Origin: Rhyzopertha dominica
Lineage: Eukaryota > Arthropoda > Insecta > Coleoptera > Bostrichidae
DNA length: 64,000 nt
Assembly: GCA_025024175.1 (NCBI GenBank)
Contig: QCXZ01000001.1
Coordinates: 10,168,001 to 10,232,000 of the forward strand
Direction of reading: 5' to 3'
Shown: piece by piece, positions 12,170 through 24,399 of the stretch
Layout of the letters: every line of letters begins with the position of its first letter
Position numbering within the stretch: position 1 is the stretch's first letter
Notes under the pieces: model-generated
The model's database searches: none
Seen by the model: only the letters and a program-made list of their open reading frames with translations
Told to the model about the DNA's origin: nothing
Program-made: the position numbers and the translations under genes

Positions 12170-13650
12170 AGAAATCCGTAGAAAAACTCCAATTAGATCT
12201 CGATTATCGTAAGCAAGTCTTCAACACCTTCATCAACACGATGGATAGACGCAAAATCGCCAGGCCATGCTGTACGGAGACATCTGTTGACCATATGTTC
12301 AATTGTTTGGAGGGGGTCTCCATATTCACAAGAAGGGTTGATAGATGGATCTTATTTATTAAAAAAAAAGTTGCATTGCCTATGACCAGCGCAAAGGCGT
12401 CTATAAACTGTTGATAGAATATATCATGTTTCTGGCAAACAGAATACCATCCATCTTCAATGGTATAAGGAGCACGAACGAAATCTTCTGTCCACAGAGG
12501 TTTTCTGGAAGTTAGCCGAGTTATAGGTAGCTTTGCAGATCTTGGCAAATCAGAAACTCATTAGGAGCTGATTGATATTTTTGCCAAGCTTTATATTTAG
12601 CTAACTGTGTGCGAATCTCTGAAGGAGCAATGTTTGAAAGAATCGGAAGCCAAAGTAATGGAGTTGACTTAATTGTTCCAGTGATTAGTCGCATTGCAGT
12701 ATTTAGTTGAGTGTCAATTTTTCCTGTGTGTTGACTACTTTGCCAAACAGGACAGCTGTACTTAGCAAGGCAGTTGTAGAAGTACGGAGTACACTTGCAT
12801 TTGCACCCCAACTTGTACCAGCAAGCTATGCAGGATGTTATTTTTAGTCTGTAATTTTTTACTGATGTTTTCTAGAGGTTTCTTGTACGTTAGAGTCATA
12901 TCTAGGGTCACCCCAAGGTATTTTAGCGAGAAGTTATGTTTGAGAATTATGTTACCTGACATAACTTGAAGTTGTATTGTCTTTTAATGATTGTTGAGAT
13001 GAAAACAAGTTACTTCTGTCTTCAATGCATTAGGGCACAAGCGCCAAGCGTGTCTCTTGAAAGGTTTTGTTCAAGTACAGAAAAGTATTTACTTTGCAAA
13101 GCCAATGCCATGTCGTCTGCATACACAAATTTTCTCGACTGAGTTACTTGAAGACACTTATGTAAAGGTTGAAAAGAATAGGCGACATAACCGATCCTTG
13201 TGGGATACCATTATTCAAAATCCTGAATTTGCTACTTTTCTCTCCCAGATACACCCTGAATTGTTATTGGGACAGCATTCGTTCAAGAAGCTTCACGGTC
13301 TTTTCACATTTCAGAGTATTAAATACCTTGAGGATCAATCCATCTTTCTACACAGTGTCATAGGCCGCCAATAAGTCTATGAATACTACTGGAAACCAGC
13401 TTCAGCATATGCTATTAGAGCCAAAACTTGATCACAGCAACTTCTGTTCTTCCTAAAACCTGCTTGTTCTTTTGGAAGTGAGTCTTCAATAATAGGTCCT
13501 ATTCTCTGGTAGAGTAATTTCTCTAGTAACTTGTAGTAGACGCTCAGGAGGGCAACGGGTTCCTGCTTCATTTGGAGGTTTCCTATGCTTTAAGACAGCA
13601 ATCACCTCAGAGAAAGGAATCAGCATCGCAATTTAGTATATCGCTGGTGT
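12170..13650 (-). mobile_element. APE-type LINE (family 1), 3' half of ORF2
   Basis: The minus strand reads through reverse transcriptase to the C terminus with stops and frameshifts. In order: LLSVYYKLLEKLLYQRI (fingers, about 13550), EQAGFRKNRSCCDQVLAL, motif A FIDLLAAYDTV (about 13370), motif B NNGIPQGSVMSPILF (about 13200), and motif C FVYADDMALAL (about 13110). These are followed by the post-RT region (IDTQLNTAMRLITGTIKS, about 12700) and a C-terminal GDPLQTIEHMV...WPGDF block near 12300. The YADD catalytic pair survives, but in-frame stops kill the copy. The endonuclease is missing (5' truncation). It is the same family as the plus-strand LINE at the right edge of the window. Confidence 0.85.
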
Positions 13651-13659
13651 CTTGGATAA

Positions 13660-15060
13660 CCTAGCATTTTACCACCCACGCTATGCAGTCAAGCCCCTTT
13701 TATCATTTATAAATTTTCAAAATCTGTGTGTAAAAGAAAATAATTGAACATCAAGTGACTGAGCTATTAGCTATTATAGACTGTTTCGGAAACAGCAATC
13801 ATTCAACATGCGATATCTCGAAAAAATGACTGTAGGATAGGGGCACCTTAGTACTTTTTGTTTAATTCGGCGCCCTTAATCGAATGTGCTATAAAAATGT
13901 TGTAATTCTATTTAAAATAACAAACTTGTATTTGATATCTCGGTAAGTTTGTAATTCTTCTCAAAAATTAATAAAACTTCCCCATTTAAAACACTAATCT
14001 ACGACGTCGACTAGAAAAGTTAACTATTGTAGACTGTTACCGTGAACACCTGTATATTGGCGCTTATTAAAAACTTATTGTGTGTTAAACTTTTACAGCT
14101 AAAAGAGACTTTGTGAGCGCAGATTAGTGACCATTTTGGATTAGTAAGGAATCTAACGATCTCTTAGACAAATAATATAATATAAAACGCTAAAGACTAG
14201 ATCAAGAATCGTATATCGTATTATATTGATTTGCATTAAAGAGAGCGGACTGCGAAAGTGATGTCTCTGCTTAAACTCATAACATTTTAAAAAATGGCTG
14301 ATTTCGTTTTTTTTATTTTCACGATGGTTTTTAGGTTAAAAGAGACTGTGTAATGAAAATCATTCAGGCGGCTGGCGATTTATCAGTCATTTAAAAGGAC
14401 CCCATTTTTGCGGCACTATTTATAGGTGCTATCAGGTTGAGACATGAGTGCACAAGTTTGTTGTTCAGTTACAACCGATAAATGCGAGTCTGCATGATGC
14501 AATGCAAGCTTGTGTGGACTACAATTTTGAACATCTTTTGTGTTTTTAGTGTTTGTCGTGTACTGACATATTCTAAAGTACGTACGTTGTTTACTTTATA
14601 GACTTTATAGACGCCGAATGGAGGTCTTATTTTCAAGGAAAATTAATTATACTACCGATATATTGATTTCATATGTTGTTGAGATGCTGCAGTTTAATTT
14701 AAGACAACACTTTCAAAATCAGTTCTATACAGGAGTTGTTTGTAAAATACAAGATATCGAGTGATTCAATCACTTCAAAGAAACATACGTAAATAGCCCT
14801 GTAAGTTTGGAAGGAATATAAACAACGACATACAGATGTATACACGACCGAACTTTATCTACAACTATATTAGCAACATCGAGAATGTCAAAGAAACTGT
14901 AGATGACGAATAGCTGCTGTCTACTGCAAAGAGCACGTGTGTCAAAACGAAAAATCTGACCTCTAATACAATTGTTTTGAAGTGTGTGGAGACAATCGGA
15001 CAAAGAAGAATTGACAACAATGGAATGAAGCCTACAAGACACTCAAGGATATTCCAGTTA
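13660..15060. other. No gene recognised; possible DNA-transposon end
   Basis: Mostly AT-rich. TAGACTGTTACCGTGAACACCTGTATA near 14030-14057 resembles the terminal ACACCCTGTA sequence of many insect mariner-like MITEs, but the opposite end was not found. No coding frame is convincing. Confidence 0.35.
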
Positions 15061-15560
15061 ATTTAGCTTGAAATTCCCCTCAACATTCTACGTAAAGGTC
15101 CAATCTGCTCTGGCACAGCGTCCGACTTTCAGCTGATTCGAGGTCAGGCGCATCGTCACCTCTTCCAAGCCTCCTCGACCAACTGTTAACCGGAAGTTGG
15201 CCACTATCGGGGCTGGCTCTGATCACGTAAACACACCCCAGTTGGCGCAACTCTGTCATCCACGTGCCAACTGGATCCAGCCGTCGTCAATGGTCACGCA
15301 CATTGGCACTTGACGATGCCGTAGTACATGGGAACCTTGGGGAAAGCCCCGCCGGTGGCCAAGTGCACACGCGGAAACATTGTTATTCCCGCCAAAACGC
15401 ATCATAAGCGCACCCACCGATGCCAGAGAGGAGGCTGACGACTCCTATTGTTTATTATTGTGGAATTGGAGCTGCTGCGACGAGGAATGCGCGATGGATG
15501 GGTACTGGAGGTAGCGAATTCTAATGTGGGATTTGCATGGACGTGAGGAGTATGACTAGA
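15060..15560. other. GC-richer unique block
   Basis: About 500 bp of markedly higher GC and low repetitiveness (for example CCAAGTGCACACGCGGAAAC near 15360). No long frame or transposon motif was seen. It contains CACGTG (about 15263) and CTGCTGCG-type words. It could be a regulatory element, a 5' UTR or an exon with unseen splice sites; the sequence does not decide. Confidence 0.3.
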
Positions 15561-15849
15561 AATATAGTGCGTATGCTGCTTTGACTCCTTAAGTATTCTA
15601 TAATAAATCTACATTAGCAGTAAGTGTTGGGTAATCTTTACAAAGAACTTGTATAAGGAGTTAAAGTGCTTAGATTTACGTGATGACAAATACAGTCTTT
15701 AAATCATAGAGAAGATATTGTTGTATTGACACATTAAGCATCACGGTGGAGATCACGGGCAATCGTGCCTTTGGCTTAAAGCATCTCAGATAATATTGGT
15801 CCAATCATCCAAAGACCGATTAGTTGTGTTTTGTCGAGTTGTGGAGTAA

Positions 15850-16375
15850 GATGTTTAGTCCTTGTGGAAGTAGTGAATCTGAGGAACACCCGATGTGAAC
15901 ACTACGTGATGAAAGACCGGATCTTGAAGAAACTTCCTGGAAAAGGAGACGTCATGTTCATCCCGACGCGAAGGAATTGATCGTTAACCTTCACGAATCG
16001 CTTATCAGAAGATGATGCCCTAAGTCCATTAAGGAAGCAAGTAACTTGCAGCAGTGAAAAGAAAAATCGACTAAAATTAGCATAAGCAAATTACGATAAG
16101 TAATATGTTTATAATTGGTATTTGTTATTAAATAAAATTAACTAATCTGCTGATTATCATCAACACATGTACGCGTCATTGTTTGAAACATGGTTACCAA
16201 TCAATTACTTCCATTTTTACCTGCAAACTCGGTAATTGTCATGAACAATGCAAAATACCATTCACAGCAACAAAATAAAAAACCTACAACACCAACAAAA
16301 AAAGGAAAAATTATTTTGTCTGCGAGTATTGCAAATAACAATATTGAAATTAATATAATAACGCCCGCCTACTGA
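15850..16375 (+). mobile_element. DDE transposase remnant, internally deleted
   Basis: The N-terminal part (15850-16060) reads KRRRHVHPDAKELIVNLHE, like the helix-turn-helix entry of IS630/Tc1-related insect transposases. After a gap, 16190-16375 reads LPANSVIVMNNAKYHSQQQ, then NKKPTTPTKKGKII. This is the block around the second catalytic residue (family norm VIVMDNAxYHS). The catalytic Asp is replaced by Asn, and the first Asp block (LDETW) is absent because of the deletion. The copy is therefore inactive. It is the same broad family as the minus-strand copy at 24.4-25.0 kb, which keeps the LDETW block and lacks this one. Confidence 0.6.
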
Positions 16376-16654
16376 GATATAGACTATTAAACATGGGAGA
16401 AGAGAAACAGTTTTTCAAGAATATCTCTTAGACCGGTTGATATATTTTCATCAATTGTTTTTATTTCAAACTATTATTTGAAGTGGAAGCCGTTAAAATG
16501 ATGCGCTCATTTTTTTATCCCTTCACTTTAAAACAGTTTAGTATTTTTTCAAGATTGACATATTGAGAATATTTTACATCATTTGTTATAAAAATCCTGA
16601 AATAATAATAATTGAATATTCATATAAATGAGTATGACAGCGTACTCATTTATA

Positions 16655-17022
16655 CAGTGATTCATGCAACGCGGGCAGCGTTGTTTTCTGAATTCTTTGT
16701 GCCGCCTTTTTGTAACTGCTGCCAAGCTACAATATGCACGGCGATAGTAGGTACTGATAGTTGCAGATCAATGTCACACCACAGCTCCAAAATGTGAGCT
16801 TTCTGCAACATTAAAGTTAATTATCCCACAAAACTCTACAGAATATGTTGAAAATACACACTACCAGGTGTTTTCTCGTATTAAAATATATCAAATGATT
16901 CAAAAATCGACAGATGACAAGTATACGTCACATTCCTGATAGGCACGTGGCAAATTGATTTAATATTTAATCGATAATTTCCATAAACGCCCTGGATGCG
17001 AGAATCATTTATAGAAACCCTG
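16655..17022. mobile_element. TA-flanked MITE, copy 1
   Basis: The element starts CAGTGATTCATGC and ends TTTATAGAAACCCTG, flanked by TA on both sides (16653-16654 and 17023-17024). It is near-identical along its length to the copy at 22.24-22.58 kb. The left terminus here lacks about 12 bp of the inverted repeat (GGTTTCTATAAA) that copy 2 keeps. The TA target site and CAGGGTTTC-type ends fit a non-autonomous Tc1/mariner derivative. No coding capacity. Confidence 0.9.
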
Positions 17023-18546
17023 TATGAATAATCCATTACTATATCATTTCAGAATTTTTACAATTTTTTGTCAAAATACCCATGTAACAGTGACATCTAA
17101 CAGTTTTATTATTTATCACTGCCAATTTGATAAAAAATTGATTTAGTTAAGCAGTGAAAGTGTAAATCTTAACATTCAATTGCAATTTTCTCGGCGGAAA
17201 AGGTCGATTTTGCCCGCATGAACAAAAAGTATCTTTTTTTTGTTTAAAAGGCCCAAAGATTAAAAAAACACACATTTTTGAAAAAAAAATACTTAACCGT
17301 TTTAAAGTTAAGAGATAAAATGTAGGGGGTTGACCCCCTCTCGCCCCCTTCCAAAAGTCAATATCTCAGTAGGTGTGCGTTATTGAAAAAAAATTATACT
17401 GTAAGATAGTGTCATTTTTGGACCAGTTTTTAGATTCCAAGAGGTTTCCCACATGATACGGGACACCCTGTATATCACTGATATGTCGCAGCTAAATTAA
17501 TTTTATTACGTTTTGTCATCGTATGGTAAAGAAAAATTGCCATCTGCAAGATTTTAGGATTGCCATTGCTATATTTTACCCGCAGCCATGGAGAAGTGCA
17601 ACTAAACAAGAATATTTCTGTTTTTCTTATTCTGACAGACTAGTGGTCGGACTCCGAACACAAAAAGTTAATTCTGTACTGATTTTTTGTTGTAATCCAA
17701 CACTCACAAACCAGGGACACGAAACAATCATTTGCACGTCAGCTTAGCGTATAGGAACCATTTGTTTTCACTGATGTTATTTTAAAATAAATGTAAAGCG
17801 GATCGTATTCCGATGAGTTAACAGGATGAATCAAGGACGGCCTCGTTCGCTTTATATTTAAAACAGAATTAGGTAACTGGTCTAACCGTAGGACTAACGA
17901 TGTACCACATGACCACAAGGAACCGCGTTATAAAAATGTTGTCAAACCTTTTAATTTGCACATTTTACATTATGGGCAGTGATATAATGGGTGAGCTAAT
18001 AACAGAAAAAAAGTCATCAAGATGTTATTGTTTATTAAACCAGACTGTAATTAAATTCTGCCATGTGCTATTGTCTTTTAACTTTTTATTTATAGATTTT
18101 ACCTGGTGATCAACAAGGTTTAAAAAGTGTACGCAAAATAGTATCTATTTTGAGACAACTGCGTTTCAGCAATTACGCTGTCGCTTTTACAAAGCAGTCT
18201 GATACTGATCTTTATAACGTTAATAAAAACTGGAAGTCAATTGTTTAGAGAACGAGATATATAGCTTGTAATGCTATAGTATTTTGATTTGCCTAAGGTT
18301 CTAATTTTACCTCGCATTTCCAACTTAAAACGCTAAACTTGTATAATAAAAGTTTTAGTTTCTGGTCTTGTTTCTGTTGTTAATACATATTACGTTCTGC
18401 AGTAAAAGCAAAGACCTTGAAATGTCCGAAGTGATCCAACATGAATTTTGCTTAAAGGAACTAAAACAAAAAAACAAAGGAACCTAGTTTTAGATCAAAC
18501 GTTTCTAGCGCTACTAGTTTTAAAAACACTGGCGAAATAAAATATA
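17023..18546. other. Mostly unrecognised; isolated transposon terminus
   Basis: At 17455-17473 the sequence ATACGGGACACCCTGTATA looks like the right end of another TA-flanked element. The interior just left of it (17330-17350) has a GGGGGTTGACCCCC palindrome. A matching left end was not found. The remainder carries only short random frames. Confidence 0.4.
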
Positions 18547-19154
18547 CAGGGTGATTCAGGAGGAAGTGGCAATATTTTAGGAAAAGGTAGTATTCACAAT
18601 TCTGAACAAAAATACAACCCTTAGAAGTTGTAATTAAACAACCACTTTTTCTGAAATATCTAAGTGAGCTAGAAATATTTAAATTTGACATTCCGGAAAT
18701 CATGTTAGCTATAGAAGGGCCTGATTTTAGACTCATTTTCATTTTCTTACATGCAGTGAAGGTAGAAAGCTTAAGAGTAGTTACCCTTTTCTTCTCAATA
18801 ACTTTTCATCCCTTAGTGGTTTCGCGGTTGTGAGCTAATTTTTAAAATTTATCATTTTTCTTGCACAAAAGAATTACTGTTTTTGTATGTAGATAAGATT
18901 AACCGTTTTCGAGATAAACGACATTTTATTCGAACATGCTTAAACAGAAATGCGATATTCGAATCACACCGGCAAGGCTATGACAAATGAAACAAGCGAT
19001 ATTACTGTCACAATTAAGTAAAATTTATTAAGATATTTCAGAAACAACTTCTAAGGGTTATATCTCTTAAACGGAGCGCTTTAGAGTTTTTTTGTTCAGA
19101 ATTTTGAATACTACCATTTTCCAAAGTATTGTCACTTTCTCCTGAATCATCCTG
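18547..19154. mobile_element. MITE with long terminal inverted repeats
   Basis: The left end CAGGGTGATTCAGGAGGAAG and the reverse complement of the right end CAGGATGATTCAGGAGAAAG align over about 65 bp with roughly nine mismatches, then again across an ACCCTTAGAAGTTG block. TA flanks both ends (18545-18546, 19155-19156). It is about 608 bp with no protein motif, so it is a non-autonomous Tc1/mariner-type element. Confidence 0.9.
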
Positions 19155-19848
19155 TATTTACATAATTTTTACGCGTCACAGTAACTGCCCAAGCTTGCAG
19201 TTTTATACTGCATTTATATTAATTTCGGCCATTAAATTTTCCACACAACTTTATGTTAAAAGTTAAAGTTGTATGACGCGTTATGACATGGTCATACGAT
19301 ATGCGACATATCTAATTAGCTATATGGACTATGGATGTCACACTAGGAAATTTGTGACTTGTTATGTCATCTGACGAAAACCTAGAAAGAATACAGTCAA
19401 CCCACTCGTTAAACAATGTGGTAATCCTTAAATGCGTTTATTTAATGGGAAAATGTAAAGTATTTCGTTTGTTCATAAACAGGATTAAAAAATAATAATG
19501 ATTTTAATCGTTTCAATTCGACAGATTTTTTAAAATCACATCGTTCTATCAGCTATTATCAAAAGCATGAACGGCCGGTTTCTCCTTTTGTTAAAGTTGA
19601 TGTTAACTATTTGTTACTCAAATAAAGTACTTACAGTATGTAAGTAACTTACTGCAAATTCTACTTAAGTAAATCGTACACTTAGATGTAGGTAAATACT
19701 TAACAAGCAAATTTAAATTCAACAGCAACTTACTATGAAAATGTTTGTGAATTAATAATTCATATTACATCTGTGGGCAGGACGCGTGCGTTACAAAGTA
19801 ACAAAATTCTCTTGAAGCAGGACGATTATATGAAGCAAGATTTCCCGG
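19155..19848. other. No gene recognised
   Basis: AT-rich with TACTTAAG-type repeated words near 19610-19690. No inverted ends or coding motif was seen. Confidence 0.4.
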
Positions 19849-19859
19849 TTGTTTACTAC

Positions 19860-20835
19860 CAATCATAGAAGACTAGGCAAATTGGATCATTCCAATCTAG
19901 ATTGTATGTATGTTATAGGCCGTAGACGAAGCACTCGAAGTGTGAACGTGGAAAACCTCGTTCTAAATTGCATTGAAAATAATCCAAATACGAGTGTAAG
20001 ATTAATTGAAAATCGGGAGAATACTCCAAGAAGTTTAGTGCACGAGATACTGAAAGAGAAACAACTGTACCCTTGTCATTACCAAAAAGTTCAAGCTCTA
20101 TCTCCTAAAGACTGCATGTCTCGTGTACATTTGTAATTCTATATCAATCTCCAGAACGATGACAGAAATTTCATACATTCTATTCCTTTCACGAACGACA
20201 CTGGAGTGATGAGAATCTTCATTTGGATGTAGAATGTGGTTTTCAAAACTGATTTTCTGTTAACGTGTGGGCTAGCATTGTAGAAAACTATCCAACTGGA
20301 CCGTATGTTTTCCCTCTTAGATTGAATGGTGGGATTAATTTAGGTTTTTAGAAAACGATTTGCCCGTTCTAAAGTAAAGTTGTAAATAAACTTTTTTGCT
20401 ATAAATTTGTCAAAACTATCCTGATGTAAATACACTTTTGTTACCAAAGCACACTTTGCACTTTGAGTTTTTCTCGAAAACGGCATATTCTATCATAATG
20501 TAACAAGATAGCCTTTTTAAAGATTGTTTAACGATCTTAATTTCTGTGATATTTATATTTATAAATAATCATTAATAAAAAAGTTCTGTGTAACAATTTA
20601 TAAACCAAGGGACGTTTAAGCCCTTTGGCATTCAAAGATTTGCTGTGTGCCAAATTTGAAGATAATCGATGCGCAGACAAAACAGCTGTTCAAAAAAATA
20701 ATCGAGAAAAATAATTTTGATACGGGCTTCGCTACTTTTGAGTTTTGACAAAAATGGTATAGGAACTTGTGGCAATAATTTTTCAGGTAGAATAATTTCC
20801 TTAAATTTTTGCTCATGATTTCCGGACACCCTGTA
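19860..20835 (+). mobile_element. Tc1/IS630-like transposase remnant with 3' end
   Basis: The coding part (19915-20136) reads RRRSTRSVNVENLVLNCIE, then TPRSLVHEILKEKQLYPCHY, a two-helix-turn-helix DNA-binding domain of an insect Tc1-like family. It is followed by a frame-broken catalytic region with RHWSDENLHL and FSVNVWASIV (about 20195-20290) and GPYVFPLRLNGG (about 20300). Stops separate the pieces, and the first catalytic Asp block was not found. Downstream non-coding sequence ends in TTTCCGGACACCCTGTAT (20818-20835), a plausible right terminus; no left terminus was found. It is inactive. Confidence 0.65.
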
Positions 20836-22239
20836 TTGTTTATTATTACTTATTGCATCGAATTTTCTTTAACACGATCTTTGAATAATTGGATATGCAA
20901 GACATGTTACGACAGATTATAAATACAGGCAACGAGAGCAGGTCCATATTGACAGGCAGGAGCCAATTAGGCCTCCTCAACGCACTAATGCGTAGTTATC
21001 CCGTCGAAATGATCTAATGATTTCTTCATACTTGACCTATGATGACGTCCGCGACTAGTCGGCACGAAAATAGTTTTAGCTCAACTATTATTAGCGTTCA
21101 ACAGTTCTGATATACGGACAACTTGTGTCCTGTACGTCCTCTCGGCATGGACGTAGTCAATAAATTCTCTCCGAAGGAGCAAGGCTAAGTAGATCACATA
21201 AACTTACAGTCTTCTTGTTGCCTTCCTAGCACTCGATTCTTGACCCTGAAACAAAAGAAAAAATATTAATATTATATTTTTATAATTATGATGATTCGTT
21301 TAAATATTCGCCCCCAGTTTGGTACGCCTCTGTCTTTCCACAGTCCCGTAAGTACATGAATCACCCCCCTGTTTATTTATACCTGGAGTATATTAGACAT
21401 GTCGCCTACCATACGTTTCTTTATGAAGTATAGCCCGCATATCTAAAATTAGTTACTTTGTTGTCCGGCTCTGCGGAAAGCGACTGACTTTAATTAACTT
21501 TATGTGAACGCCGCATCAGGATTGCCTCGCAAGCTTAATACTGCTCGAGGAAATAAATTTGCAAGAGACATTTCTAAAGCAGACTCCGGGGGGATTTTAT
21601 TCAAGAAGGATGTTACCTATAAGATCGACAATTCTCTGGAAACTCAGTTCCTTGAATTTTCGTAGCCACGTGGTTCTTTTACAAAACATTTCGTTTGGCA
21701 CAGATTCAGTGTCACAAAACAAACATCTGTTTCTTTCATAAATAATAATCTCGTCGATGGAATCGTTTTGGGATCACGCTTTGTAGTGACATTTGTTTTG
21801 ATATTAAAAGGGTACATATATGCTACTATACAAATATATTATTTATACCAGCATATATTAAGTACAATTAATGTCCTAAATAGATACCTTTATATCTGTA
21901 CGTAGAATGGCATATAACAACCAAAGTATACTAAACTAGAGTTAAGCTACACTATCTTTATCTTATGTACGCTGTAATAAGGATAAATTATTGTTTTATG
22001 TGCCTCCCCAAACTATAATACCAAACTATAAAGAATGCGCAGTATAATTCTCCCTAAATTGTTGTGTCTATAATAACAAAAAGGTACAACTACAATTCAT
22101 ACTGCAAACTAAGTAGCAAAGAAAAGAAATTAAAGAGAAGTTAGAACTATAAAATTGATATGGACCTCACTGAACGTGAGAACACTTGTCAATCTAAGTT
22201 TAACGACAACTCTTTCAAACCAATTGGGAGTCCATCATA
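20836..22239. other. Unique sequence, moderately GC in part
   Basis: Between about 20930 and 21260 the sequence is less AT-rich and carries a candidate microexon on the minus strand (separate entry). The rest, to 22239, holds only short frames. A 60-codon plus-strand frame at 21559-21741 has no recognisable feature. Confidence 0.35.
21208..21245 (-). other. Candidate 38-bp microexon
   Basis: On the minus strand a pyrimidine-rich acceptor (TTTTTTCTTTTGTTTCAG) precedes 38 bp that end at a consensus donor (GACT followed by GTAAGTTT). Both sites are strong and correctly ordered. Two frames are open (one would encode VKNRVLGRQQED). The block also sits in less AT-rich sequence. It may be a small coding exon or a 5' UTR exon of a minus-strand gene whose other exons lie outside or are unrecognised. 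A chance pair of sites is not excluded. Confidence 0.35.
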
Positions 22240-22584
22240 CAGGGTTTCTATAAATGCTTCATGCAATGCGGGCGGCGTTGATTTCTGAATTCTTTGTGCC
22301 GCCTTTTTGTAACTCCTGCCAAGCTATAATATGCACGGCGATAGTAGTTGTAGGTTGCAGATCAATGTCATACCACAGCTTCGAATGTGAACTTTCTGCA
22401 ACCTTCAAGTTAATTATTCCATAAAACTACAGAATATGTTGAAAATACGTACTCCCAGGCGTTTTCTCATATTAAAATATATCAAATAATTAAAAAATCG
22501 CCAGATGACAAGTATACGTCACTTTCCTGATAATGATAGTTTCCATAAGCGCCCTGGATGCNTGAATCAATGATAGAAACCCTG
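22240..22584. mobile_element. TA-flanked MITE, copy 2
   Basis: It starts CAGGGTTTCTATAAATG and ends TGATAGAAACCCTG, flanked by TA (22238-22239, 22585-22586). Inner sequence such as TTTGTGCCGCCTTTTTGTAA and CTACAGAATATGTTGAAAA is shared with copy 1 at 16.7-17.0 kb. The inverted termini are intact here. One N base lies inside. Confidence 0.92.
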
Positions 22585-22749
22585 TAGCCTGTACTATATG
22601 CACGNACTGTAAAGATATCTACGTTCGAACCAGGCCAAGAAGTGATTGGGAACCTTTACTAANCTAGTATGCTTTGATGTTCTAGGGACTGATGGTCTGT
22701 GGAGCAAACGAAAATTATTGCTTATATATTTTGGAATTTTGCAGGTTCT

Positions 22750-23555
22750 AATGTTATGTGTCAAGCATAGTAAGACGAAAGTTTTCCAAATTTAGATGTC
22801 TTGAGCTTTGTAAGCTGCGCGATATGCCGCGATCGTATTTCCTAATGCCTAATGTTCCTAATGTGGCGCCAGACGCTAGAATAGCCGATCCATAAACGGA
22901 TTCACAATGTGATAACCGTGGGATGATCAATGAATTCCATAATTTCAGCTTTATATTGGAATTCATTAAGTGCCTGTGGCGATAAAGTTGTTTTAGAGTT
23001 AGTAATGAGGACTGCCGCAAGTTGCTTACATGCTACACAAATAGAAGATCTTCATCTATGTGCAACCCCTGATTCCTGCACGACTGACTAAATGGAACTG
23101 TTGCGCCATTAACATTAATACTGAATACAAAATGCGTGGCCACCGATTTGCTGGCGTTGGTCATAAGAAAAACACGCAAGTATTTGCAAGTCGGTTTTAA
23201 TACATTGTTCAGCTATCAAAGTGCTGTGAAATATCAGCAATATATAAAGAAAACAACATCAATCACAAAAGTGATCTTTGTGGAACTCTATGTGAAACTC
23301 GAATTGGCAAGGACATCTCATCACCAATAAACACAGACTGGCTCCGATCAGCCAAAAAATCCGAAACTATATCGATCGCGCAACTGTCCAACCCAAAATA
23401 TTTCAATTTATTGCACAATATGGAATGGTCAAGCGCTCTATTGTAGTCAAGAAGAATCAAACGTGTGAGTTTTTTCGCATCTAAGGATTTGAAAATACTC
23501 GTACTTATATTAACTAAAGTCGTGGTCGGACTGCGGTGAGGCCTAAAGCATTCGG
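22750..23555 (-). mobile_element. CR1/Jockey-like LINE fragment (RT)
   Basis: The minus strand reads ECFRPHRSPTTTLVNISTS (fingers, about 23530), motif A LILLDYNRALDHS (motif normally LLDxSxAFD), then LKYFGLDSCAIDIVSDFLAD, and motif B RVSHRVPQRSLL (normally GVPQGS; both glycines are lost). A later segment (23020-22754) with LNSNIKLKLWNSLIIPRLSH is the post-RT region. The YxDD block lies in a deleted or shifted part. It is inactive and truncated at both ends. Confidence 0.75.
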
Positions 23556-23609
23556 GAATTATGTTTTTCGCAAAAATGCGCTATGTTAGCTGATTCCGGA
23601 GGATGGTAA

Positions 23610-24310
23610 TGGCAGATACGCGAATGGTCATTCGTCGGATAGCTGAAATTACAGACTTTTCATATGGCACAATAGAAAAAAGTTTACAGATATTTTAGGT
23701 CTTAAAAAGTTATCTGCACACTCGGTCTCTAAAATGTTGCCTGACAAAGTTTTCAGCAGACCCGGATGAGATTTTCTCTCGATTTGTAACTGTTGATGCA
23801 ACATGGGTCTACCACTTTGACCCAGCATCATAAACAACAGAGTATGGAGGTTCTTGTCCACCACGCAAATTTCGAGTTGTGACCTCTGCTGGTAAAATTA
23901 TGGCCACAATTTTTTGGAATGCGGACGGAATTTTAATGGTTGATTTTTTGGAACGTGGTCACACAATAAAAGGTTTTTAATATGCCAACTTAATTTCAAA
24001 ATTGTACGAGCGCATCAAAGAAAAAAGACGGGGAAAATTGAGGAATGGGATTTTGTTCCATCAGGACAACGCTTCTGTACACAAAAGCCATATTGCAGTG
24101 ACCTAGCTCTTACCGATTGCTTCTTGTTTCCGAAATTGAAAGAATATCTACGTGGGACCAGATATGACGAAGATTATCAAGAGATGACAGCAGTAAACGA
24201 CTCGTTAGAGGACCAACCACAAGAATTCTTTTCTAGAGAAATCACATCATTGGAACATCGTTAAACCAAATGCATCGAAGTCCAAGGAGACTATGACGAA
24301 AAATAAACAT
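23610..24310 (+). mobile_element. mariner transposase remnant
   Basis: Frame-broken but collinear with mariner transposase. The sequence runs from an HTH tail (YGTIEKSL-like, then DILGLKKLSAHSVSKMLPDK, about 23660-23745) to RFVTVDATWVYHFDPAS (first catalytic Asp kept, following Glu changed to Ala). It continues through IMATIFWNADGILMVDFLE, YERIKEKRRGK, FHQDNASVHKSH (second Asp kept) and SDLALTDCFLFPKLKEYL (third Asp kept). It ends near EHR-TKCIEVQGDYDEK at about 24300. A deletion between the second and third motifs destroys the D34D spacing. Terminal inverted repeats were not found. Confidence 0.85.
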
Positions 24311-24399
24311 ATCATTATTTTCATGTTTTGTGTTTTTCTATGATTTTCCCTCTTACCTTCACTGGTTTAATACGTACATAGCAGTTTCGAAATAATGCT

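Noticed and set aside
12139..13374. Plus-strand frames of 64-105 codons
   Set aside because: They are antisense shadows of the minus-strand LINE, whose RT motifs are clear.
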